A stretch of DNA of 15,570 nucleotides, from contig JAAUSP010000123.1 in the NCBI GenBank assembly GCA_012032575.1, positions 1 through 15,570 on the forward strand, given 5' to 3'. The notes under the pieces are model-generated. The model was not told the origin of the DNA, ran no database searches, and was given only the letters and a program-made list of their open reading frames with translations. Positions 7,054 through 14,469 of this stretch are shown here, piece after piece. A program made the position numbers and the translations under genes. The DNA is from Anaerolineales bacterium (GTDB lineage Bacteria > Chloroflexota > Anaerolineae > 4572-78 > J111). Positions within the stretch are counted from its first letter, which is position 1; every line of letters begins with the position of its first letter.

Positions 7054-8081
7054 ATGAAAAAAGTATTGATAGAACCATCAAAAAGGAAACAAACCAAACA
7101 AACCTTGCCCCAGCCTGACCGCTCCCACGGCCTGCACCTGCTCCGGCAGATGCTCCGTATCCGCCGGTTGGAGGAGAAGTGCGCCGAACTGTACGGGGCA
7201 ATGAAGATTCGCGGTTTTTGCACCTGTACATCGGTGAGGAGGCGGTGGCCGTAGGGGTCAATGAGGCTCTGCAAGCGGAGGATAATATTGTCGGCACCTA
7301 CCGCGAACACGGCCAGGCGTTAGTGCGCGGCATCCCGGCGGCGGCGATTATGGCCGAGATGTACGGCAAGCAGGAAGGGTGCAGCCGCGGGCGGGGCGGC
7401 TCGATGCATCTGTTTGACAAAGAGACCCGCTTCTGCGGCGGCAATGGGATTGTCGGCGGCGGGCTGCCTGTGGCGCTGGGGCTGGCCCTGGCCGACCAGA
7501 TGCGCCACCGGCCGCAGCTCACCTGCTGCTATTTCGGCGATGGGGCGGTGGCCGAAGGCGAGTTCCACGAGACGATGAATCTGGCCTCGCTGTGGCATGC
7601 GCCGGTGTTGTTTGTCTGCGAGAACAACCTGTATGCCATGGGTACGGCCCTGCGTTACGCCCAGGCCGAACCCGACCTGAGCAAAAAGGCCGCCGCTTAC
7701 GCCATGCCCGCCGCTGCCGTGGATGGCATGGAAGTGCTGGCCGTCGAGGCGGCGGCCAAAGAGGCGGTGGAATATGTCCGCAGCGGGCAGGGGCCATTCT
7801 TCCTGGAATGTCGGACCTATCGCTTCCGCGGCCACTCCGCCTTCGATACCGAACTCTACCGCGGCAAAGCCGAGGTCGAAGAATGGAAAACGCGCGATCC
7901 AATCGTCACCTTTACCCGCTACCTGAAGGAGCGCGGACTGTTGGGCGCGGAGGACCTGGAGGAGATCGAGCGGGAAGTGACCTTTGAAATCGAGGCGGCG
8001 GTGGAGTTTGCCGAGGCCGGAACGTGGGAGCCGGTGGAGGATTTGACCCGGTTTGTCTATTCTGAAAAAGTCCACAGATGA
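7054..8081 (+). CDS. pdhA: Pyruvate dehydrogenase E1 component, alpha subunit (one frameshift)
   Basis: The alpha chain of the thiamine-diphosphate E1 enzyme decarboxylates pyruvate and passes the acetyl group to E2. The corrected length is 342 residues, normal for the family. The TPP motif is [20 protein letters not shown] followed by CENN. Also present are [24 protein letters not shown] and [11 protein letters not shown] around the phosphorylation-loop region. [11 protein letters not shown] and [10 protein letters not shown] favour pyruvate over branched-chain or acetoin enzymes, though acetoin is not excluded. The frame breaks at TTTTT 7215-7219; one more T gives [16 protein letters not shown]. 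The start ATG has a strong AGGAGGTGAG site. The last codons (VHR, stop) lie inside a CACAGATG repeat, so the C-terminus may be repeat-derived. Confidence 0.92.
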
Positions 8082-8261
8082 ACACAGATGGACACAGATG
8101 AATAAGGATGTAACTACTCAGGCATGTCATTTCGACCGAAGGGAGAAATCTCTAATGCCTATGTGCGTAATAGGGATTTCTCGGCCTACGGCCTCGAAAT
8201 GACATGAGCGCTGAGTAGTTATGAAGAAAGCATCTGTGAGAATCCGCGAACATTTGTGGAC
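8070..8261. repeat. CACAGATG-type inverted repeat interrupted by the MITE
   Basis: The left arm (8070-8100) is GTCCACAGATG followed by AACACAGATG and GACACAGATG. The right arm (8231-8261) is CATCTGTGAGAATCCGCGAA and CATTTGTGGAC, the reverse complement of the same words. The MITE copy 2 lies between them, so it probably inserted into an older hairpin. The left arm overlaps the end of pdhA. Confidence 0.65.
8111..8221. mobile_element. MITE-like palindromic element, copy 2
   Basis: The same ends as copy 1, ACTACTCAG (8113-8121) and CTGAGTAGT (8211-8219), again with TA on each side. Its orientation is opposite: the CCGAAGGG arm is on the left and the GGCCTACGGCC arm on the right. The arms are nearly identical to copy 1, while the central 20-30 bases differ. 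Confidence 0.75.
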
Positions 8262-8293
8262 TCCTGGCTAGTTACCCTGGCAAGGAGGTGTAT

Positions 8294-9299
8294 ATGAGCA
8301 GTAATGGTCAACAAATGGTCCAAACAACCTATCGCGAGGCGGTGCGGGAGGCGATGCGGGAGGCGATGCGGCAGGATGAGCGGGTTTTTTGATGGGTGAG
8401 GATGTGGGGCGCTACGGCGGCTGTTTTGCAGTCAGCAAGGGGCTGCTGCAGGAGTTTGGCCCGGAGCGCATCCGTGATACGCCGCTGTCGGAGTCGGCGT
8501 TTGTGGGGGCGGGCATCGGCGCGGCGCTGGGAGGGCTGCGGCCCATCGTCGAGGTGATGACGGTCAATTTTAGCCTGCTGGCGAGCGACCAGATTCTCAA
8601 CAACGCCGCGACGATACTGCACATGTCGGGTGGGGCGTTCAATGTGCCGCTGGTCATTCGCATGGCCACCGGCGCGGGCCGGCAGCTCGCGGCCCAGCAC
8701 GCCCACAGCCTGGAAGCTGGTACGCCCACATCCCCGGCATCAAGGTGCTGACCCCGGCCACCCTGGAAGACGCGCGGGGCATGCTCTGGCCGGCCCTGGA
8801 AGACCCGGACCCGGTGCTGATTTTTGAAAATAACACCCTCTACAATATGGAGGGGCAGTTACCCGCCAATGCCGGGCCGGTGGACATTGACCGGGCGCGG
8901 GTGCGCCGCGAGGGGCGCGATATTACCATTATCACCTACAGCGCCAGCCTGTTCAAGGCGCTGGAAGCCGCCGACACCCTGGCCCAGGAAGGCATCGAGG
9001 TCGAGGTGATTGACCTGCGCACCCTCCGCCCGCTGGATGAGGCGACCTTTCTGGCCTCGGTGGCGAAAACCCACCGTGCCCTGATTGTAGACGAAGGCTG
9101 GCGCAGCGGCAGCCTGGCGGCGGAGGTGAGCGCCCGGATTATGGAGCAGGCGTTTTATGAGCTAGACGCGCCGGTGGAGCGCCTTTGCAGCGCCGAAGTG
9201 CCCATGCCTTACGCCAAACACCTGGAGCAGGCGGCCCTGCCGCAGGTGGAGACAATTGTGGCGACTGTCAAAAGGATGTGCAGCGGTACTGCACCATGA
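8294..9299 (+). CDS. pdhB: Pyruvate dehydrogenase E1 component, beta subunit (two frameshifts)
   Basis: The beta chain completes the alpha2beta2 E1 active site. The corrected length is 335 residues, as expected. The gene reads [14 protein letters not shown]...DERVF, then [20 protein letters not shown], with the TPP-site [41 protein letters not shown] and [22 protein letters not shown]. The C-terminal transketolase domain has [28 protein letters not shown] and VDEGWRSG. One base is missing at TTTTTT 8385-8390 and one at GCTGG 8716-8720. The start has an AAGGAGGTG site at 8282-8290. The next gene begins about 100 bp later after a hairpin repeat. Confidence 0.92.
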
Positions 9300-9305
9300 A
9301 ATTAT

Positions 9306-9380
9306 GGAAGGAGGGCTGGAAGGGTGGAAGGTTGGATTATGTCCATACCTCCAATCTTCTAATCCTTCAATCTTCCAATA
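9306..9380. repeat. GGAAGG/CTTCCAAT short-unit hairpin between pdhB and E2
   Basis: Purine-rich words (TGGAAGG repeated, TTGGATT) on the left face CCAATCTT, CTAATCCT, TCAATCTT and CCAAT words on the right, with a short loop around 9340-9350. It has the same architecture as the other gap hairpins but a different, roughly 8-bp unit. Confidence 0.6.
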
Positions 9381-9397
9381 AAGACAGCGAGGAGTCT

Positions 9398-10663
9398 ATG
9401 AGTGAATTTCGCATGCCCAGTTTGGGCGCTGATATGGATGCCGGGACGCTGGTGGAATGGAAAGTCAAACCCGGCGACCCGGTCAAAAAGGGCGATGTCA
9501 TCGCCGAAGTGGAAACGGACAAAGGGATTATTGACATTGAGGTGTTTGAGGACGGGGTGCTGGAGCAAATCCTGATCCAGCCCTGGCAGAAAGTGCCGGT
9601 GGGCACGGTGCTGGCCTTGATTCGGGCCGTGGGAGCGCCAGCAGCGGTGGCGGTCCCGGCGATGGCGGCCCCGGTCTTGAAACCTGTCCCAGAAATGGAA
9701 CGACCGCCGGTAGCTCCCGTGCCTGTGGCCGTGCCGGGGCAACGGCTGCGCGTGTCGCCGCTGGCCCGCAAGCTGGCCGGGGATTTCGGCCTTGATTTGA
9801 GCACGGTCAAGGGTACGGGACCCCACGGAACCATCGAGCGGGCTGATGTCGAGCGAGTCGCGGCGGCGTTGAAAGCCAAAGCGGTCGAGCCAAAGCCTGA
9901 GATGCCGGTGGCAGCCCCGCCGATGGCTGTGCCCGTTGTTACTCCGGCCCCGCTGCCCCCGGTCGAGCCAGCCGCCCCCCGGCCCCCGGCCCCCGATTTT
10001 CAAGCCGGGATGCGCCGGGCGATTGCGGCAGCGATGGCTCGCTCCAACCGCGAGATTCCGCATTACTACCTGGAAACGCGGATTGATATGAATCGGGCGC
10101 AGCGCTGGCTGGAGGTGGAAAACCAGAAGCGCTCCATCAAAGACCGGCTGCTGCCGGTGGTGCTGCTGATCAAAGCGGTGGCCAAAGCCCTGGTCGAAGT
10201 GCCGGAACTGAACGGCTTCTGGGTGGACGACCAGCCCCAGCCGCAGGAAGCGATCAACATTGGTTTTGCTATCTCGCTGCGGCAGGGCGGATTGGTCACA
10301 CCGGCCATTCACCAGGCCGATTTGAAGTCGCTGGATGAGTTGATGGCCGATGTACGCGACATCATCACCCGCACGCGGGCCGGCAAGCTGCGCAGTTCGG
10401 ACCTGACCGATGCGACCATCACCCTGACCAGCCTGGGCGACCTGGGGGTGGAGAAGGTCTACGGCGTTATTTACCCGCCGCAAGTGGCCCTGGTCGGCTT
10501 TGGCAAAATCAGCGAGCAGCCCTGGGTGGAGAACGGCATGTTCGGGATTCGCCCGGTGCTTACGGCCACCCTGGCCGGCGATCATCGCGCCACCGACGGC
10601 CATCGCGGCGGCCAGTTTTTGGATGTATTAAGCCGGCAGTTGCAGGAGCCGGAGAAATTATAA
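9398..10663 (+). CDS. pdhC: Pyruvate dehydrogenase E2, dihydrolipoamide acetyltransferase
   Basis: E2 takes the acetyl group from E1 on a swinging lipoyl arm and passes it to CoA. At 421 residues it has one lipoyl domain (about 1-78) with Lys42 in ETDKG as the lipoylated residue. An Ala/Pro linker, a peripheral-subunit-binding domain (about 115-158, [17 protein letters not shown] to [13 protein letters not shown]), a second Ala/Pro linker and a catalytic domain (about 200-421) follow. The catalytic motif is His396-Arg-Ala-Thr-Asp400-Gly. The open frame extends upstream, but ATG at 9398 with a GAGGAG site begins at the classical lipoyl N-terminus. The gene is intact. No E3 gene is in the window, so dihydrolipoamide dehydrogenase must be elsewhere. 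Confidence 0.95.
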   Translation: MSEFRMPSLGADMDAGTLVEWKVKPGDPVKKGDVIAEVETDKGIIDIEVFEDGVLEQILIQPWQKVPVGTVLALIRAVGAPAAVAVPAMAAPVLKPVPEMERPPVAPVPVAVPGQRLRVSPLARKLAGDFGLDLSTVKGTGPHGTIERADVERVAAALKAKAVEPKPEMPVAAPPMAVPVVTPAPLPPVEPAAPRPPAPDFQAGMRRAIAAAMARSNREIPHYYLETRIDMNRAQRWLEVENQKRSIKDRLLPVVLLIKAVAKALVEVPELNGFWVDDQPQPQEAINIGFAISLRQGGLVTPAIHQADLKSLDELMADVRDIITRTRAGKLRSSDLTDATITLTSLGDLGVEKVYGVIYPPQVALVGFGKISEQPWVENGMFGIRPVLTATLAGDHRATDGHRGGQFLDVLSRQLQEPEKL

Positions 10664-10669
10664 AAGAAA

Positions 10670-10738
10670 GGAACTCGCAGGAACTAAGGGAACTGAGGGA
10701 ACTTCCCTTAGTTCCCCAGTTCCCTCAGTTCCTTTTTT
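10670..10738 (+). repeat. GGAACT-unit hairpin with T-tract after E2, possible terminator
   Basis: The left arm has four GGAACT words (10670 onward), and the right arm has the complementary AGTTCC words ending at 10732, followed by TTTTTT (10733-10738). A long stem plus T-run on the plus strand would suit an intrinsic terminator between the PDH genes and the ACP gene. It also belongs to the gap-hairpin class seen elsewhere here. Confidence 0.65.
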
Positions 10739-10753
10739 ACAGAAAGGTGGTTC

Positions 10754-11015
10754 ATGATGACTACGTTGACAATGACTGAAACCCAACTCAAAGAAACTAT
10801 TTTTTAAGTTGTTGAAGCGGATTGCGCCGGAGGCGGATTTTAGCAGCCTGGCCCCTACGGAGGATATCCGGGCGGCGCTGGATATTGATTCCTTCGATTT
10901 TTTGCAATTTCTGATCGGTTTGAATGATGAGGTGGGAGTAGAGGTGCCGGAGGCGGATTACGGCAAGCTGGTTTCATTGCAGGATTTGGTTGGTTATCTG
11001 TCGGCGCGGATGTAA
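10754..11015 (+). CDS. Acyl-carrier-protein-like protein (one frameshift)
   Basis: The corrected product is about 86 residues: an acidic four-helix carrier with the phosphopantetheine attachment serine, probably Ser46, in DIDSFDFLQFL (usual form DSL). It continues LNDEVGVEVPEADYGKLVSL and QDLVGYLSARM, typical of ACP. The N-terminus reads MTETQLKETIF, and the frame changes at TTTTTT 10800-10805; here one T must be removed. The start could be 10754, 10757 or 10772; an AAAGGTGG site favours the first two. It follows the PDH E2 gene after a hairpin and lies 26 nt before the next gene, with which it probably forms an operon. It is not next to fatty-acid synthesis genes, so its acyl partner is unknown. 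Confidence 0.8.
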
Positions 11016-11041
11016 GATCTTAACCGGTCAAGGAGGTTAAA

Positions 11042-11756
11042 ATGTCTCATCTATTTGTTGAGTTATATGAAAAGTGGGTGATCGTTTTCCCTGCTGCATC
11101 CTGGCCGATCACGACCTGTATCGCCGGCGCTATTTCTACGATTTGCACTGGCGGGGAGTGGCCGACCTGGCCGGTCGGGTGGTGGTCCGGCCCGGCCTGG
11201 AGTACCGTTTTGGCGACCATATTCGGCTGCTGCATCAAGCCAGACTCCGCTACACCGATACCGTAACGGTTGACCCGGCCATTGCCGCCGACGTGGATTT
11301 GGATATGGTTTTGTTTAACCATCATGGTTTTGCCGGACGGGCCGAAGCGGTGATGATTGTCACCAATCCTAACCCCGACAGCAGCTATCGGCTACGGGTG
11401 AGCCTGTACGATCAGGTGGGGCAATTGCTGCCTTCGCTCATCTTTTATGATTGGGAATATCCGGCCACTGAAGCCCTGGTCAACCTGAACCAGTTTCACT
11501 TTGACAAAAAGACTGCCTTTATTCGGGTCAACCCGGCTCGGCCTACCAGAAGGGTGATAAAGTGTTTCTGCGCGAAACAATGGCTGTGAATTCGCGCACT
11601 TACCCTCTCGAACCCGGCAACTACGATTTGACCGAGATGATGCTCCCGGTTGAGGATACGCCCGTTTCCATGCCGGGGATTACAGAACCCAAATCCTGGG
11701 CCGAGTCGCTCACAGGGATCGAATTGGCGCTCCGGCCCCACCTTTTCAGGAATTAA
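11042..11756 (+). CDS. Unrecognised protein, about 238 residues (two frameshifts)
   Basis: I do not recognise this family. Adding one base at AAAA 11070-11073 and one at CCC 11532-11534 gives one protein. It begins MSHLFVELYEKVGDRFP, continues ADHDLYRRRYFYDLHWRG, and ends PKSWAESLTGIELALRPHLF. There is no signal peptide or membrane segment. It is rich in Asp, Arg and Tyr. The middle (AVMIVTNPNPDSSYRLRVSL, then YDQVGQ) has the alternating pattern of a beta-sandwich, with an NPxP turn. The codon pattern and third-position GC bias agree across all three pieces. An AAGGAGG site precedes the start. It lies 26 nt after the ACP gene, so a function with that carrier is possible but unproved. Confidence 0.65.
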
Positions 11757-11759
11757 TCC

Positions 11760-11842
11760 GTCTTGCGTATTCCGTTTATTTGACGCAAGACCAAAACTTT
11801 TCTGACATCTATACGTGATGCGTGACTTTTTACGCATCACGT
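11760..11842 (+). terminator. Paired hairpins after the unrecognised gene, possible terminators
   Basis: GTCTTGCGT (11760-11768) pairs with ACGCAAGAC (11783-11791). ACGTGATGCGT (11813-11823) pairs perfectly with ACGCATCACGT (11832-11842) around GACTTTTT. Neither has a classical T-tail directly after it. The first shares 17 of 18 bases with the repeat at 692-709. Confidence 0.4.
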
Positions 11843-11955
11843 ATCACGCCTCATTTTCATTACTCAACTGGCCTGAATGATTGGCCGACAATCAACCATT
11901 ACGCTTTACGTTTTACTTGATAAAAGGCTCAATCTAACCTGAACCACTTAAATTA

Positions 11956-12021
11956 GTGAAACTTGTCATACGAAATAGTGACACATATCACTATTAGTTC
12001 CCCTTGGTTTCCGTTTATAAT
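11956..12021 (+). promoter_or_regulatory. CRP/FNR-type class II promoter of the nuoEF operon
   Basis: The main operator GTGACACATATCAC lies at 11978-11991, and a perfect -10 TATAAT lies at 12016-12021, exactly 24 nt later. A weaker copy, GTGAAACTTGTCAT, lies 22 bp upstream (11956-11969), about two helical turns away. No good -35 is present, as expected for an activator sitting near -42. Confidence 0.65.
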
Positions 12022-12046
12022 CTACCCAAAATAGGGGGATAAAAAA

Positions 12047-12065
12047 AGCCTTTTATTGAAAGGCT
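12047..12065 (+). promoter_or_regulatory. Leader hairpin before nuoE
   Basis: AGCCTTT and AAAGGCT pair around a TATTG loop in the untranslated leader. No T-run follows at once, so a stabilising stem is likelier than an attenuator. Confidence 0.35.
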
Positions 12066-12145
12066 GCCCTCCTTATTTTAATCTCAGCAGAAACATTCGC
12101 TAACCAAATAAAATCACCCTCTACGGAGCCGCATACGAGGTTGTC

Positions 12146-12601
12146 ATGGCCGAGCAGATTGAACATATTTTAATCCGTTATCCGCGAGAAGACCGGGGTT
12201 TTCTCATTCCAATTCTGCAAGGGGTCCAGGAACAGTACGGTTATATTTCACCTGCGGTTGTGGACGAAATTAGCAAATTCACCTGCGTGTCGCCCGGCGA
12301 AATCTTCGGCGTTGCCTCTTTTTATTCCCAGTTTCGTTTTACCAAACCCGGCGAGCACACCATCAAGGTTTGTCTGGGAACGGCCTGCCACGTGCGCGGC
12401 AGCGCCCGTATCCTCGAATTATTAGAGCACCAACTCAAAATTAAAACCGGCCAAACCACCGCCGACGACAAATTTAGCCTGGAACATGTGGCCTGTTTTG
12501 GCTGCTGCGCTTTGGCTCCGGTGGTCGTGGTGGATAAAGAAGTGCATGGCCGCATGAGTTCCACCAAAACCCAAAAGTTAGTTAAGAAATATGGGGGTTA
12601 A
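12146..12601 (+). CDS. nuoE: NuoE-like [2Fe-2S] thioredoxin-fold subunit
   Basis: This is the small subunit of the NADH-oxidising module found in complex I, NAD-linked formate dehydrogenases and multimeric hydrogenases. At 151 residues it has the helical N-terminus (FLIPILQGVQEQYGYIS, then VSPGEIFGVASFYSQF) and a thioredoxin-like domain with the four cluster cysteines: Cys76 and Cys81 (CLGTAC) and Cys117 and Cys121 (CFGCC). Cys120 is an extra cysteine beside the ligand. The start ATG follows a GAGG site. The stop is two bases before the nuoF start, so the genes are tightly coupled. The promoter is at 11978-12021. Confidence 0.95.
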   Translation: MAEQIEHILIRYPREDRGFLIPILQGVQEQYGYISPAVVDEISKFTCVSPGEIFGVASFYSQFRFTKPGEHTIKVCLGTACHVRGSARILELLEHQLKIKTGQTTADDKFSLEHVACFGCCALAPVVVVDKEVHGRMSSTKTQKLVKKYGG

Positions 12602-12603
12602 CT

Positions 12604-14454
12604 ATGAGTACAACTTTGGCAGAAGTGAGAGCCGCCGCTCTGGCTGAATGGCAGGCGCTGGAGCAATCCAACAGGCCCCTGGTGCAGGTAGGGATGGCCA
12701 CCTGCGGCCAGGCCGCCGGGGCCGGAGAAACGCTGGCCGCCTTTCAAAAGCAGGCCGATAAGGGTCTCGACATGGTTATTGGGCAGGTAGGCTGCATTGG
12801 GGTGTGCTATCTGGAGCCGGTCGTGATGATTACCAAGCCGGGCCAGCCGACCATCCTGTATGGCAATGTCAATGCCCGTGCGGTCACACGCCTGACCGAG
12901 AAGTGGCTGCTTGGCGATGATCCCTGCGCCGACCTGGCCATTGGCGTCTTTGGCTCGGAGCCGCTGGACGGCATCCCGCCGCTGTCGGCCCATCCGATGC
13001 TGGGCATCGAGCCGCGCATTATTCTGCGTAACTGCGGCCTGATTGACCCCACCGATTTCCAGCACTGTCTGGCTCGCAGCGGTTATGCCGGCTTTGAAAA
13101 AGCCTTGAGCATGTCGTCCCAACAGGTCATTGACGAGGTCAAAAAGGCGGGGCTGCGCGGGCGCGGCGGGGCCGGTTTCCCCACAGCCACCAAGTGGCAG
13201 ATTTGCCACGACCAGCCGGGCGAGGTGAAATATCTCATCTGCAACGCCGACGAAGGCGACCCTGGCGCGTTTATGAACCGCTCGCTGATTGAAGGCGACC
13301 CGCACACCCTGCTGGAAGGGATTTTAATTGCCGGATATGCCCTCGGCGCAACCGCTGCCTACATTTACATCCGGGCCGAATATCCGCTGGCTGTCGAGCA
13401 GCTCAAGCGCGGCTTGGCCCAGATGCGCGAGTTTGAACTGCTGGGCAAAAATATCCTCAATTCCGGCTTCAACTTCGATATTCAAATTCGCGAAGGGGCC
13501 GGCGCATTTGTCTGCGGCGAAGAAACGGCCCTGATTGCCTCCATCGAAGGCAAGCGCGGTATGCCCCAGCCCCGGCCGCCCTTCCCGGCGGTGGCGGGTT
13601 TGTGGGGCAAGCCGACCATCATCAACAACGTCGAAACGCTTTCTGCCCTGCCCACGATTTTACGGGAAGGCGCCGATGAATATGCCTGCTTCGGCGGCGA
13701 GCGCAGCAAAGGGACCAAAACCTTCGCCCTGGCCGGCAAAATCAAAAATACCGGCCTGATCGAAGTTCCGCTGGGCACGCCGCTGCGCGATATTGTGTAT
13801 AACATCGGCGGCGGCTGCCTGGACGGGCGGCCCCTCAAAGCGGTGCAAACCGGCGGGCCGTCGGGCGGCTGCATCCCCGCCGACCGGCTGGATACCGCCG
13901 TAGATTACGAATCGCTGACCGCTGCCGGGACCATTATGGGGTCGGGCGGAATGATTGTAATGGATGACCACACCTGCATGGTAGACGTGGCCTACTTCTT
14001 CCTCTCCTTCACCCAAATCGAATCGTGCGGCAAGTGCCCGCCCTGTCGCGTCGGCACCACCCAAATGCTGGAGATTCTCAAACGCATCAAAGAAGGGCAA
14101 GGCACCCTCGAAGACCTGGACCGGCTGGAAACGCTGGCTAAAACCGTCAAGGCCGGGTCGCTGTGCGGTCTGGGCCAAACCGTGCCCAACCCCGTGCTGA
14201 CCACCCTGCGTTATTTCCGCGACGAATATCTGGCCCACATTGTCGAACATCGCTGCCCGGCGGCTGTCTGCCCGGCGTTGATTACCTATCAGATTAACGA
14301 AAATTGCAACGGTTGCACCCTGTGCGCCCGGACGTGTCCGGTGGACGCCATCAGCGGCAACAAAAAAGAACTGCATGTCATTGATCCCAAGCTCTGTATC
14401 CGCTGTGGCGCGTGTTACGATAGCTGCAATCACCACGCTATTTTGGTGAATTAA
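12604..14454 (+). CDS. nuoF: NuoF-like NADH-binding flavoprotein with extra ferredoxin domains (HndC type)
   Basis: This subunit binds NADH and FMN and passes electrons to iron-sulfur clusters. At 616 residues it is longer than complex I NuoF (about 430-450). An N-terminal thioredoxin-like domain (about 1-120; VGMATCGQAAG, QVGCIGVCYLEP) precedes the FMN/NADH core (GLRGRGGAGFPTATKW near 183; CNADEGDPGAFM; GAGAFVCGEETALIASIEG). The N3-type cluster motif ESCGKCPPCRVG is near 475, with a fourth Cys in SLCGLGQT. A C-terminal two-cluster ferredoxin (about 563-616; CNGCTLCARTCP and CIRCGACYDSC) ends the chain. This domain order is that of HndC/HydB-type subunits of NAD(P)-linked hydrogenases and formate dehydrogenases. 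The gene is intact, and the next start follows after 15 nt. Confidence 0.92.
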   Translation: MSTTLAEVRAAALAEWQALEQSNRPLVQVGMATCGQAAGAGETLAAFQKQADKGLDMVIGQVGCIGVCYLEPVVMITKPGQPTILYGNVNARAVTRLTEKWLLGDDPCADLAIGVFGSEPLDGIPPLSAHPMLGIEPRIILRNCGLIDPTDFQHCLARSGYAGFEKALSMSSQQVIDEVKKAGLRGRGGAGFPTATKWQICHDQPGEVKYLICNADEGDPGAFMNRSLIEGDPHTLLEGILIAGYALGATAAYIYIRAEYPLAVEQLKRGLAQMREFELLGKNILNSGFNFDIQIREGAGAFVCGEETALIASIEGKRGMPQPRPPFPAVAGLWGKPTIINNVETLSALPTILREGADEYACFGGERSKGTKTFALAGKIKNTGLIEVPLGTPLRDIVYNIGGGCLDGRPLKAVQTGGPSGGCIPADRLDTAVDYESLTAAGTIMGSGGMIVMDDHTCMVDVAYFFLSFTQIESCGKCPPCRVGTTQMLEILKRIKEGQGTLEDLDRLETLAKTVKAGSLCGLGQTVPNPVLTTLRYFRDEYLAHIVEHRCPAAVCPALITYQINENCNGCTLCARTCPVDAISGNKKELHVIDPKLCIRCGACYDSCNHHAILVN

Positions 14455-14469
14455 TCAAGGGGAGGAAAA

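Larger units (their letters stand above)
11757..12145 (+). other. Regulatory gap before the nuoEF operon
   Basis: No coding signal is seen in these 389 bases. It holds two hairpins behind the preceding gene (11760-11842), a less ordered AT-rich stretch (11843-11955), two operator-like palindromes with a promoter (11956-12021), and a leader of about 120 nt with a small hairpin (12047-12065). Confidence 0.6.

Noticed and set aside
8341..8380. Tandem GCGATGCGGGAG repeat near the start of pdhB as an expansion
   Set aside because: The encoded [12 protein letters not shown] segment has the normal length for E1 beta N-termini, so there is no evidence for expansion.
9359..10603. Long open frame of 414 codons on the minus strand
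   Set aside because: It lies entirely opposite pdhC, whose domains and catalytic residues are certain. It is an antisense shadow produced by GC-rich codon bias.
7210..10810. Programmed frameshifting or transcript slippage at the T-runs
   Set aside because: The runs are only 4-6 bases, the sites differ in direction, unrelated genes are hit, and no stimulatory structure is conserved. Sequence error is simpler.
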